DNA of 64,000 bases from Quercus robur (Eukaryota > Streptophyta > Magnoliopsida > Fagales > Fagaceae): assembly GCF_932294415.1 (NCBI RefSeq), contig NC_065544.1, forward strand, positions 11,693,351 through 11,757,350, written 5' to 3'. Below, piece after piece: positions 1 through 11,360 of the stretch. Under the pieces are notes generated by a model, which was not told the DNA's origin, ran no database searches, and worked only from the letters and a program-made list of their open reading frames with translations. Within the stretch, counting starts at the first letter, position 1; the number at the start of each line of letters is the position of its first letter. Position numbers and translations under genes: made by a program.

Positions 1-272
1 GAAGTTTCTTCTTTTCTTCTTTTATTTATTTTATTATTATTATCATGATCATCATCAAAAAATTTATACAAATTTAACCCATTTTTTTCATAAATTAATT
101 TATGATAGTTAACAAGCAACTTACTTCTATAGATTAAGAAACAAACACCTGAAATCTTTTAAGGTACAAAATCATAGATATATGGAAAGAAGAAAATATA
201 ACAGATATTTATACAAATCAATAACCATATAGAAATAACATCAGATAGTTCTGACAGATAGTGAAGCTTTAC

Positions 273-1892
273 CTTATAATAGTCATGCAAACCAAGGCCT
301 TCAACATCTACAGGTTCCAAAAAGGGCCAAGCCCATTTGTGCTGAGTAATCTGAAAAAGCAACAAGTAAAGCTAAATTATTACTAATTGAAGGCCTTGGT
401 GCTGACTGTGTGGTAGGGAGGAGAAATTGTGCCATTTAGCTAGGGCTCATTGGCTATCCTATCCTAGAAATTTACACTAAGTATCTTAATGATTGACCTG
501 AGTTTTTACATCAAAGATAAATGCAAAGGTTTGGAGCTTGCCTGACGTAATATTGTAGCAAATTGGCGCATAAGCTCTTGCATTCTCTTTGAAGCAGCTA
601 CTTCCCTATGTGATGCATCTTGGCGCTGCTTCTTAACACCAGGAAAATGTTTCGCTCTTTCTTTGTCCTTCACAATTGAGCTATTACCGCTGGCCAAGTA
701 GAACTGTTCAACCTCGCTCACTTGTTTCTCAAGCTGAAAGTACAACAAAGAAGTTATCAATTTATTTGCGAGTTCAAAATTTCTGAAAAGCAAATAATAA
801 AAACCAACATGCCAATACATGCACAGCTGCATACAATGGAAACCTATACAAAGGTAGTTGGATAAATCATAGCCACAAAAATCATGAATATCCTTCGTAT
901 CAATCAAATATTAGGACATAGATTCAAATCTCCCCTTACCCCTCCGGAGCCAAGATTTTAATTAGAAGAAACAAGCCAATTTTGAAAAATAAAAACCAAT
1001 AACTCTAGCAAAACAGAATTTATATTTTAATCAGAGAAGTATCACAGTGGAATAAGGCAGCAATGATGAAGCCTTCTCTACTGTAGCTATGACTGACTGG
1101 ATGAAGCAAATATGCAACAACCACCACCACCACCACCTCCTTTTGTTTACAACATTTTTACCACCACAATCAGCTTTCCAGACTCACTGGCCTCCCCTAA
1201 GCCTGCCTCACACTTTCAACCCTTTCCAGAAGTCACCTATCTATTACAGTTTACCCAATCCCCTGAACCATCAACAACCCAACTCTGCAGTCAGAAACCG
1301 AATAGCACTTAACCAACCGAAATCCCAACCTTCTGCTGCGCCCATTAGCAATGAACTGAAACCACCAATGCCACATCAACATGGGGTCACAGGAGACAAA
1401 AGGCGATCCTTCAGTGTGGGTGCGAAAACAATTACCCTGGTTTTTTATGGGGGCTGCTGACTGCAAGATCGATTTGCATAGGCCAAAAAAGATTTACTTT
1501 GGTTCCATAATTGCTGCCTTAGGTGCTGATGTTCAATATACAACTAGTCACCCTTTTGGAACTACGTAAACTATTACTAATCAAACCATAGACCCGGGCA
1601 CAAGCCTATTCCACCTCATTTTCAATTAAGCAAAGAGTAGCTGCCCAATTAATCTCTTGAACATTTAATGAAAGAAAACCAAAAGAAAAAGAAAAGCTGA
1701 TAAGTATATAATAACAAACAGATATGATTACAAATTTGAAACCTTTTAAACATAGTTCACAATAAAAAGTTCCTATTTTTGTTGAAAAAAAAAACTCACC
1801 TTATCAACCTTTGTGAATATTTCATCAACTTGATTGCTGAAATACTCAACTTCTGCTGCATTCTCTGGGTTTGCTGCATTCATCGGATCCAT
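273..1892 (-). CDS. GTE-family bromodomain transcription factor (GTE1/GTE6 clade), 5' part only
   Basis: Three coding exons read in frame on the minus strand: 1892-1800 (31 codons, starts MDPMNAANPENA), 733-542 (64 codons, contains SEVEQFYLASG and KRMQELMRQFATILRQ) and 350-273 (26 codons, ITQHKWAWPFLEPVDVEGLG). The last exon is the start of a bromodomain with its WPF shelf; the acetyl-lysine-binding remainder lies beyond base 1, so the gene is truncated by the window. The N-terminal part is a charged, coiled-coil-like region ending in the VEQFY and RQF motifs typical of plant GTE1 (IMB1) and GTE6. These are single-bromodomain nuclear proteins that bind acetylated histones and regulate transcription. 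The start ATG is the first base triplet after a splice acceptor (TTATCAG), so the upstream exon is untranslated. The intron 541-351 begins with GC instead of GT. The 733-1800 intron holds only chance ORFs. The choice between GTE1 and GTE6 is open. Confidence 0.88.
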
Positions 1893-2431
1893 CTGATAAG
1901 GAAAAAACAGGAATTTATCAAACAATGAAAACCCATATGACCAGTGATAAAAAAATACAGGGAAAAAGCAATCAAAATAAAATACCCAGATAGCAAAAAC
2001 AACAAGAGACCTCTAAAAAAACAGGCAAATATTGCTAATAAACAAAAATTACAGCCAAACATACAAAACCCATGTGACCAAAAGCATAAAGATTCTGCCT
2101 TTTTGAATTTGAGGCCAAAACATAAAGTTGCAAAATTGGCCCTTTAACAACTTATTCCTAATGAAAGTTTCATTTTTTCTTTTAATCCTTTCATTCATGA
2201 GGTATTATATTTGATTCTCAGAGAGAAAATTAAAAGCAGACAAAAGCCAAAGAATTGAAGAGAGAGAAGATACAAAGCTGAACAAAGAGAAAAACATATA
2301 CCCTTTGGGACAATGATATCAGACAAAGAAAATTGAACAAGATAATAACGCAAATGCATGTAACATTCTAGAGAGAGAGAGAGAGAGTTTTTTTTGAAGC
2401 AAGAGAGAGAGAGAGTTTGCTCAAGCTTTAC

Positions 2432-2520
2432 CTGAAGAGATAGAGAGGCATATAGGATTTTGGTGGCAACAGAGTAGGGGTCGATGCTTGATACCGCTGA
2501 GAATCTTTCGGCTTTGGAAG
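2432..2520 (-). other. 5' untranslated exon of the GTE gene
   Basis: Read on the minus strand, sequence ending CTCTTCAG is followed by a clean donor GTAAAG at 2431, and the next acceptor is the TTATCAG directly before the start codon at 1892. This makes 2432 to about 2520 a non-coding leader exon and 1893-2431 an intron within the 5' UTR. The intron holds two short GA runs (about 2371-2387 and 2401-2415). The upstream end of the exon is a guess; no TATA box was fixed. Confidence 0.6.
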
Positions 2521-3588
2521 TTTGGACTATTGGGTTTATATATCTTTGTATACTTTATTATACAATTCTTAAAATACAAACATACCCTTACATTAAAGTC
2601 CAACATTTATACTTCTGATTTAAAATTAAAAACTAGCTCAAAAAAGTAAGATGATATCTTTCTATAATAATACCATTTTTTTTTTTTTTTGTTTCAATTC
2701 CTTAAATATATAATTTAATAATTATGGTAATTATTAATAGGTCATTTATTGTGTTGATTGTGTTTGTGCATGGAATTAGTTATTTTTGGCAATATTTTAA
2801 TAGAGGAGATAAATTTATGAGGTTTTATATGGAAATAAAGTTAGAGGGGAAATTATTGTGTAGTCTCCGAGTACCATAAGTACTTCCTCCTATTATATGA
2901 ACAGTTGTTCTTATTAATTAAATTCATGGTAAGACTTACTATTTATGTGAGAGGGCGGAGTACGCATTTCTGTGAGTACTTAATAATTTTCTAAGTTGGA
3001 AATACAACAAAAATTTACAATATTTTTAAATTAGCTTTACCACATTAGACATGGCCCTACCACAATTTATAATTTAAATTCTGGAAAAAAAAAAAAAAAA
3101 AAAAAAGAGAGGTCTAGAGCCACAATTTTTTTTTACCAAACTTTTTTAAAAACAAAAGGTTGTGAGTTATAAGGGTAGACAATAAAATTGTGTTAGTGGT
3201 AAGATAAGACGAGAATCAATGATAACTTGACAATTCAACAATTGTGAAATTTGTTATGAAAAATATTGTGTATGTAGTATTATTCTTTTGAAAATATAAT
3301 GAAATTGTTGTGTTTCTATAAACTTAAATAAATAAATAAAAAAAGTCTTTGTTGAGAATCCTTACAAAAATTTTAAATTATTATATGTGTGTATATGCGC
3401 ACAAATGATGTGAAATGTTGTAAGATTTTATTAAATAAACCATATAAATTTCTCTCTAATGGTGTAAAATTTTAAAGGTATATCAAGGCTATATTTATAA
3501 ATAATGGAGCATTGCCTTTGAAAAGACAGTAATGAATACTCACTTTAGTTGAATCAATCCCTCAAAAAAATGTGTCTATCTCTCTCTT

Positions 3589-3612
3589 CTTCTTCTTCTT
3601 CTTCTTTTGTGT

Positions 3613-3643
<31 letters not shown>
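3589..3643. repeat. CTT microsatellite followed by a 31-base poly-G tract
   Basis: CTT repeats run from about 3589 to 3608, then after a short TTTTGTGT linker there is an uninterrupted run of 31 G at 3613-3643. Such a G run is rare in an AT-rich plant genome and is prone to length error in sequencing. Confidence 0.9.
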
Positions 3644-3644
<1 letters not shown>

Positions 3645-4035
3645 GGTTTTGCATAAACAACACTCAAGCTGTAACTGTCTCACTCGAGCTATCATCGAGC
3701 AGACACTGAGCAAGTACACGCAGAGCTTGGTTGTACGATTAGGTGTTTCTTGTTTATAATACTGAGGTGGACCAGTTAAAAGAATGAAGAGAAAAAACAA
3801 AATTGTAAAAGAAGGCTTAAGCTTTGAATATTAGTTGGAAAATTGAATACAGACAGAATTGAGTGTTTTTGATATACGTGTAGATAAAAAAAATGTATTA
3901 AAATGTGTGTAAAGTTGTTTAAAAAAAAAAAAAAGTGTGTTAAAACTTGCTCACCAAATAGGGCCGAAGTATCGAAAACTCCACTCGGGCACGGACAAGT
4001 AGGAATGAGCAGGTACATGACCCAACAGACAAATA

Positions 4036-4235
4036 TAACATTTCTAATTAATTTTTTATTTTTTTAATATGATCGTATTTCAAACTTATGATGTTTGTTT
4101 CTATAATAATTGTCTTTTATTATCAAACCAAAACATCAATTGACTTTTGATATAGGAAGAAATTAAATGCCAAATCTTTTATTCAACAATAATAACTTTA
4201 CTAATTAAGCTATCTAAAACTCACACGTTACATTT
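4036..4235 (-). repeat. SINE-like element (family 2), degenerate, reversed
   Basis: The reverse complement shows a leader like AGCTTAATTAGTAAAG (degenerate A box), then a TTGTTGAATAA block, a TTTAATTTC region in the B-box place, and a CATAAGTTTGAAA tail. The same block order occurs at 51350-51525 and 53268-53428 in forward orientation and at 57625-57752 and 63310-63440 reversed. Ends are approximate. Confidence 0.5.
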
Positions 4236-4832
4236 ATATTTAATGATTTGAATTTTTTTTTCCCAAAAAAAAAAAGAAAGATAATTAAATTACAAATTAT
4301 AGATGAACACCACCTCATAATTTCGTTAAGGGCAAAAAAAAATCAGTTGTGTAGGGGGAAAAACCGAAAAAGTACAAGTCCAGTTGCTCAACTTTTCCTC
4401 GTTTGGAAGCAATTTACATTAGAATTCAACCTATGTTAAAATACACAGGTTGATCATAGCCTGTTATTACCAACATCAAACCATACTGTCATTGGTTTAC
4501 CCAATCCTAGGAAAATTCAGGTAGATTTGAGTCCACATACATTTCACATGAACTCTGTAAGATTATCCACAAGTTTACAAGACCTACACAGCAACAAAAA
4601 GTTGATTTCCATGTGGGTTGCTTTGACCCACGTAAAACACATATATTGCTGTAAAATCAAGATTCAAGTGTCTACTATACAGTCATTTGTTTCACTAAAC
4701 CCTCTCTCTCCCCAAACTGAACAGAAAGTCTCGATGACAGTTTTATACAACTACTCCTAATACAATTGCATTGCTATAGAAAAATGTATAAAAAAAATAA
4801 TTAAAGAAATAAAAACCCACCAAGCATTCTCA

Positions 4833-7800
4833 TCAAACTTTATGAGATAGCAATGACAACGCGGATTGGATCAGACTTCCTAACTTGCCTCTCAAACTGC
4901 AAATGGTATTCTTTAATGGTTCATGTGACTTCTCAAGAGTGAACTCTTCATGCTCTAATACAGGGAGCTGCCTCTCTAAAAACCTACTAAGACCGGTCTC
5001 AGCAATGTTAATGAGACTGAGTGATGCATTCGTGTGCATATATTTTGTGACAAGAAATCCTGCTAGAATATGCTGACCTGCCTTCACAAGCTCTGATATG
5101 AAAGCAGGAAAAACAATTTTTCTAAAAAGTAATGAGTTGTCTCCTTCATTGCCCTTGCCTTCATTCGACCCTTTCTGTGTAAGCTTCAACAACTGGGCTT
5201 CTTGACATTTGCGAGATAAATTCCCAACCACATAGCACAGATATGAGAAAGTGGTACCATAAGAAGATTTGGAAATGATAGTTGATGTGATCCCAGAAGA
5301 CAATACAAGCAATAAAAACTCATGGTCTCTGCCAATTGTGTCTGAGATGCCTCCTTGTTTCAGTTTGTCCTCAACTTCTCCTAAGCACTGAAACTGTAAT
5401 GCTTCATAAGGCAATAACAGCACCATCTTTAAAGCCACAAAACAATCTATCCCAAGTAGAATCTGGGTCAAGCTCCTGGCACCATCTTCATCAAGCACTA
5501 ATCCACTAGATTTTGATAGGGACTGGTCAATCAGCATTAACAGATCTCTCAGCTGGGACAGCATTACAAGTTTCTTGAAAGTCTCCAGCCAACAGGCATG
5601 AAAAGGGTGAATAGATAGAGAATCTTTTTTCTTCTCATTCTCAAGAGGCTCTACTTCTTGAAAGCTTTCCCATCCCTCATCCCAGTTATCACTGCTCCAG
5701 TCATTTCCTGCATCAGGGGCTTCTGCAGAGGCTTCCTCATCTCCACCAATGATAAAAAGCCCCTCCCACTCTCCCAAAATGGCAAGCAAAGCATCAATAT
5801 GGGAACGTGTAGTAGCAGCTCCACACAACTTTAAGAAGCAAGAAACTGCAGTCTCCACATTCGAGAGATCATCAGGGGTAATTTCAATGCTGGGGGAGAT
5901 GGTGGCCGCAAGCTGAGATGATTTGAGGGCAACCAAAGTACTCGCAAACCTGCTAGAAGTATCCTTCGGATCTGACAACCCCTGATCAGCAGTAGTCTCA
6001 AAATTCTTACCAGTAAATTGCAACTCATCCCACCCTTCCCATGGTAGAACGCTGGATTGAATCTCAGGAGAGAAACCCTTGATACTTCTACCCGAGATGA
6101 ATTGCATAAGCTCTAGAACATAAACTCGAACGGAACTCGGCAGCTGCAGATTATCAGAAAACCTGGCCATCCTTTCCCAAACTACACACCTAATCCTCTT
6201 TAAGTCCTCCAAATTACCTTCTAGTTTACCCAGAGATGATAACAGATGAAACAATTTCTGATGTTCATGGGATTCATTGACCAGATCTTGTAAAATAGGT
6301 TCCAAGATGTTTAAATACAGATGGGGAAGATCGTAACCTTCAGAGTCACCAGTTTCTGCTGAACCACTCGGCTGCAGTGATATGCCTTCAGAAAACACTT
6401 CAGCAACAGATCCAAACCCACAGCCAGAAAAAACCATGGCTCTGCAGAAAATGAATATATCACCAGCAAAATCACCAATTAAACCATAATTGATATAGCT
6501 GATAATGGTGCCCCAGCCCTGACTTGGTGATACAATGTCCTCCATCACCAATCTCATAAAAACCCTTAGACAACTCATTATGCATTCCGGATTGAACATG
6601 ATATTTCTTCCTGGACTCTCATGGGATTCAATATCCTTGATTCCATCAGTCAATCTAATCCAAAAGTTCAAAAGAATGATGAGGCAGTCCTGCCATGCTG
6701 AGTCATCTGGCAGACTCCCATAAGAACAATAAATTGGTATGATTATTCTGAAGTACCGTTTCATAACATCCAAAGCATCTGAAGGAACCAGGAGTTTGAC
6801 ATACATTCTGCAGAAATCATAACTCTGCTCAAGTTGACTTACAAAGCCCTGAAGGTTTTCAGGGCTTTTAATTTTAAAATCAGTCATAGCACTAGTCTCC
6901 AAAGCTGTCAACAAACTCAGGACATGATGTTTATAGACATCCTGCCATGTTATGAGACCCTCCGGAACAGGATCAGTATAGATACTGCCAAGGGTCTGTA
7001 CCATTTTTGCCAGAGCTTCCAAACTACTTTCTTCAATGTGTGTGTAGACTTCAGAGCTGAGGCACTCCAAGTTCACACCACCTAGTCCAGCAATATTTTT
7101 AAAGTTCAAGTTCTTAATGAAGGAAACCCTTTTGCATTCTTGCTCAATGACCTTGTAGAAATGAGCAAACCCAATGCTAGATATATTTGCTTCATGTGTT
7201 TGTATCATCGGTAATGAAGCTTTGGTTTCTTCCAGCTGCAAGTAGCAGTCAGAGAGCAGGCTGTATACATAAGCAAGCCTCAACTTGTTACACCCATCAA
7301 TTGCAGGGTACACAATCAAGGAAATTGTTTTGATTGTTTCTACAGCATGATCTATTATTTCTCCTTTAAATTCTGCAATTTCAGCCATAATATCATCATT
7401 TGTCCAAACCTCGGAAACAAGGACAGAGCTTAGCCATTGCAGTAGCACCTGCAAGGAAACAGAGGAAGACATTAAATACTAATGGTCCATCCACATAGCA
7501 TGCACTTATCTTCTATATTACTGCCTTTTAAGGGACAAATTCACACACACCAGCATACCTCAGTACAACTCAAGCCATAGATATTAGCTATTTTTAAAAC
7601 ATCCCTCAAAATGTTCTTCTTCTCCAACTTTACTGATTCAATTAGCGAGGCAATAACACCCTCAATATATTTGACATCCCCAGACAAAAAGCGTTCAGTT
7701 TCAACCCCAGGAATTACTTTCTCTAATGCTCTAGAACGATCTGCTACATGCTTTTGTTGTTCTAATTTTATTTTCCATTCTCCCCAAAATGTGGACTGCA

Positions 7801-10800
7801 CTTTATCAATCCTTTCTATTTCATCTGAAAGCAAGCAAATAACACAAGAACAGGGTAATAACATCATTATATAGAAAAGAAGTTGACCCTAAATGCATGA
7901 AAGAGAGAGGAAAAAAAATTTATTTGTTTTAGTACTAAAGAACATTATAATATTGCATTATATGCAGTTTAGGAGTCAAATGATAAAGTTTGCCAATCAC
8001 CAGAACTACGTGGTGTGTGGTTTTCTTTAAACTTCCACAGTAGCAGCTCCCTCTTCTTCGCAGGCCCCTCACACTCAAGGCCTGAATTGTGTAATAAACC
8101 ATATGTCATTCCCACATTCATGATGCTGCAACGTTCTTGGTAATCCTCTCTTGTTCTCAGCTGCTCCTCTATAACTTCAACGCCAGTAAATGCATCCACA
8201 AGATTTAAGAGAAAAGAGCATCCCATTATGTCTTCCTCTTCAGTAGCAGGAGGTTCAATAATTGATTTTGCCAGAGAAGCAATCAGATTGTCTCTAGGGG
8301 CAAAACCATTTCTCGCCAACCAGGACAGAATAGTCACCAAAGCCTGTGTTCTTACGCTAACATACTGCTTTCCAGGAATTGAGCCAGAAATCAATTTATT
8401 ACCATGTTCTGCTCTCCTACTCAATTCAAGCAACCATGGAAGTTGCAAAGCAGAAAAAGACAGAAGTTTTCCATTTTCTCTCAGAACAGAGTCCCAATTG
8501 TTCCCATTCTCGATGGGCAAGTTTTTAGCAACAGCAGAAAGTATATTTTTTATCTTATCAAAATGAACTTCTTGATCATCACTACCAATCCCTCGAACCT
8601 GTTCAAAGCAATCTTTCAGGTGAACAATATCTTGAATACTGTGGGATGGATGTGAGATAATTGAGGAACCCTGAACTGAAAACTTGGGAGAAGTTGTTCC
8701 AGTCAACATCATTAATGTCTCACACTGGCCTTGCATATCTAGATCTTTCCATGCATGGAGCAATTCACCTATGGATTCCTCGTCACAATGGCTCAAAGCA
8801 AAACCTAGTAGCTGCTTTCGAGAACTTATATCCATGTTTTCAAGGGCAGGACCCCTTGCTATTGCAGCACATAAGTCCCAAATGAGACCATGTCCTTTTT
8901 TAGCCAGAACAAGGCAGAGATCAAATGCTAGTTGCAGATCACCTGCAACTGCAGCTTCTCTAGCAATAGCTTCCTCAACGGCTGATATGTCCTCTGGAGA
9001 GCTTAATCCAAGAAGCTTGGCAACCTCAATGAGTTCATCAACATGTAAATAAGCACCACTTTGACTTGTGATTGCCATTTTAACAATCTCCATTGGATCT
9101 TTTATTTGCCTGAATTGCATGGGTAGAACTGTCACTCCAAGGTTTGGAAGTTTGACCGTAAGTGCATCAATAACATCTGCTTCTGCTTTCACATTTCCAC
9201 TACTTGGATATAAATTCAGACATTCCCTAGCCTTCCAGATCTGAAACAAGTGGCAATAAAGCAATCAATGAATCTAAATATGGATATTACAATATATGTT
9301 ATCCATAATGAAATTGGATATAATCAAGTATTGTCAGTAAAGAAAGATGAATGGCAAATTACTAGATAGGTAGCCAGCCCATTTGTGAGAATTCAAGCAT
9401 TGTTCGTTCAGGTGTTGAGATTAAATGAACCTAACACAATTTCCAATGCAATATGCTGGTTGCTAATGTCTTGGTTTATTAATTGGAGCACACATTAACA
9501 GGAAGCAAGAATGATACATAGTTTGCTTCTGATCTAAATATTCTACATTATAAAGACAAAAAATTATACTGCAACAAAATCAAAATGTAAAAATTGGTGG
9601 CTTGAATCTATCAGACATCCTCAGTTGCCCACCTGGACTCTGAAGTTTATTGCAGTGTATTTGTCAACCACCTGGCAAGAGCCCCCGCCTTGCCTTGGTG
9701 GTAAACAGGTCGGGTGGAGTTTGGATTAGCCTTGGTTCATGTCTTACCAAGCAAATAGTGGTAGGAAAGAGTACTACCACATCTTTGTGCATCCAACATA
9801 TCTCAGTATAAGAAACTGTAGAAAATTTTATAACATGGTAATAGTAACAACAATGACAAAAACATATTTTTACTAATTCTTGATTCCCATATAATATAGT
9901 AAGTTCTCATGCCCCTCTACATTTATGCCACTGGTGTCAGACATCCATCAACAATGTTTTTGAGTGTACAATTTTTTATGATCAAACATTGAGCCTCATT
10001 GTTGACATTATCTCCAATAGATCACATCAAAACAATTCACATCATGTTTGATGTCCTCTTATCAATGCATTTTATAATGTAAAAAGGGAAATAAAGAGGT
10101 CTGTTGTACCTACCCAATAATAGCTTAAAGTCAAAAATCCTGAATTAATCAATTTGCTCCTAGATATCTTAATTAATCAAAGAAGATAAACTTTCCATAT
10201 ACTTACTTCAGGACAAGCAAGACTTGAAGCTGAGAAAAAATATTCCCTTGCAGCTTGAATGACAAGATTTTCTGCTTTCTCCGATGCCAAAGCAACTGAA
10301 CTTGTACCTTTTAAATAATTCCTTGCGAGAGAAAATTTCCCAGCTTTCAGCAGTCCTCTGCAGAATTCCATCAACATATACTCTAGGTCCAGAAAAGGAA
10401 ATGCCTTTTCTCTCAAACACTGCATATCACGCCACATGTTTGCCCAATCATTATCAGAACGACTAGGCTGTCGACGAACAAATTTTGAGAGTATCAGGCG
10501 CAGAATCTGCTTTACACCTTTTCCATCTGAATGAGCCTCTAGGAAGAAATTCATTGCCTTTGGGACCTGAATAAAACATCCACTGTTAAATCTAAGTCTA
10601 ATTCTCACGATCAAAAATTTTTTTTATCAGTCTCGCAATCAAATGATTGTAAGAAACACAAGAATAGAATAAATATTGCACTGTAAGTAACATCAGTTTA
10701 ATACACTTTCTGGCACAACAATATCAATTCCAAATCTGGAACTGAAACTCATTACGGCCCAAAAATTCATAAACCATAATGCTTCCACATATTTCCTAGA

Positions 10801-11317
10801 AAACTCCTATAGAAATGCTATCATATGTGTCCTGAGAATATATGATATCACAAAATTTTATGCACATCGCAACACAAAACAGCACCCAAACTGCACTGAA
10901 AGAGGATGGGGGTCTCCAGAAATTTAAATATTTTTTCTTTCCATTTTATTCAATCTTTTTTCCCAGGAGAAGATTAAACCATTTAATGCTCATGATAGGA
11001 AACCAAAGCACAAAAGCATGCTCAGTGCAACAAAGGATTACAAACCTGGTAAAATTCCAAAAGCCTCCCTACTTCAATATGGCCTTCTGCCAATTTGAGT
11101 CTTCTCTTGAGGCCCTTAACACGTGTTTCAGTATCTGTACAGCCAGAATACTTCAATTATGCTCAAGAAAAAAAGAATATATTATTTTTTTTCATTGTGT
11201 ATGTGTTATTTTTCTTTACAGATATTGGTTTAAATCTTGGGATTTCCATTACACAACTGCTCCACCTATTCGTATCAAACCATAGGTTAAACCGCAATTT
11301 TTTTCTCAACTATCAGC

Positions 11318-11360
<43 letters not shown>

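Larger units (their letters stand above)
2521..4440. other. Intergenic DNA between the GTE promoter and the MIP2 3' end
   Basis: AT-rich, no supported gene. It contains poly-A/T runs (about 2680, 3086 and 3920), a MITE-like fragment around 3190-3290, a CTT run followed by 31 consecutive G (3613-3643), and a reversed SINE-like relic at about 4036-4235. The two facing or adjacent short ORFs here contain homopolymer-derived residues and are not convincing. Confidence 0.6.

Noticed and set aside
1089-1460. ORF of 123 codons on the plus strand with a His/Pro-rich start
   Set aside because: It lies wholly in the long GTE intron (733-1800), is low complexity, and shows no family similarity.
3576-4018. 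Two overlapping ORFs with a poly-Pro stretch and a Phe-rich stretch
   Set aside because: The proline run is the poly-G tract read in reverse; the rest is homopolymer-rich with no domain.
8228-9052. Several plus-strand ORFs opposite MIP2 exon 10
   Set aside because: Antisense shadows of a well-supported exon.
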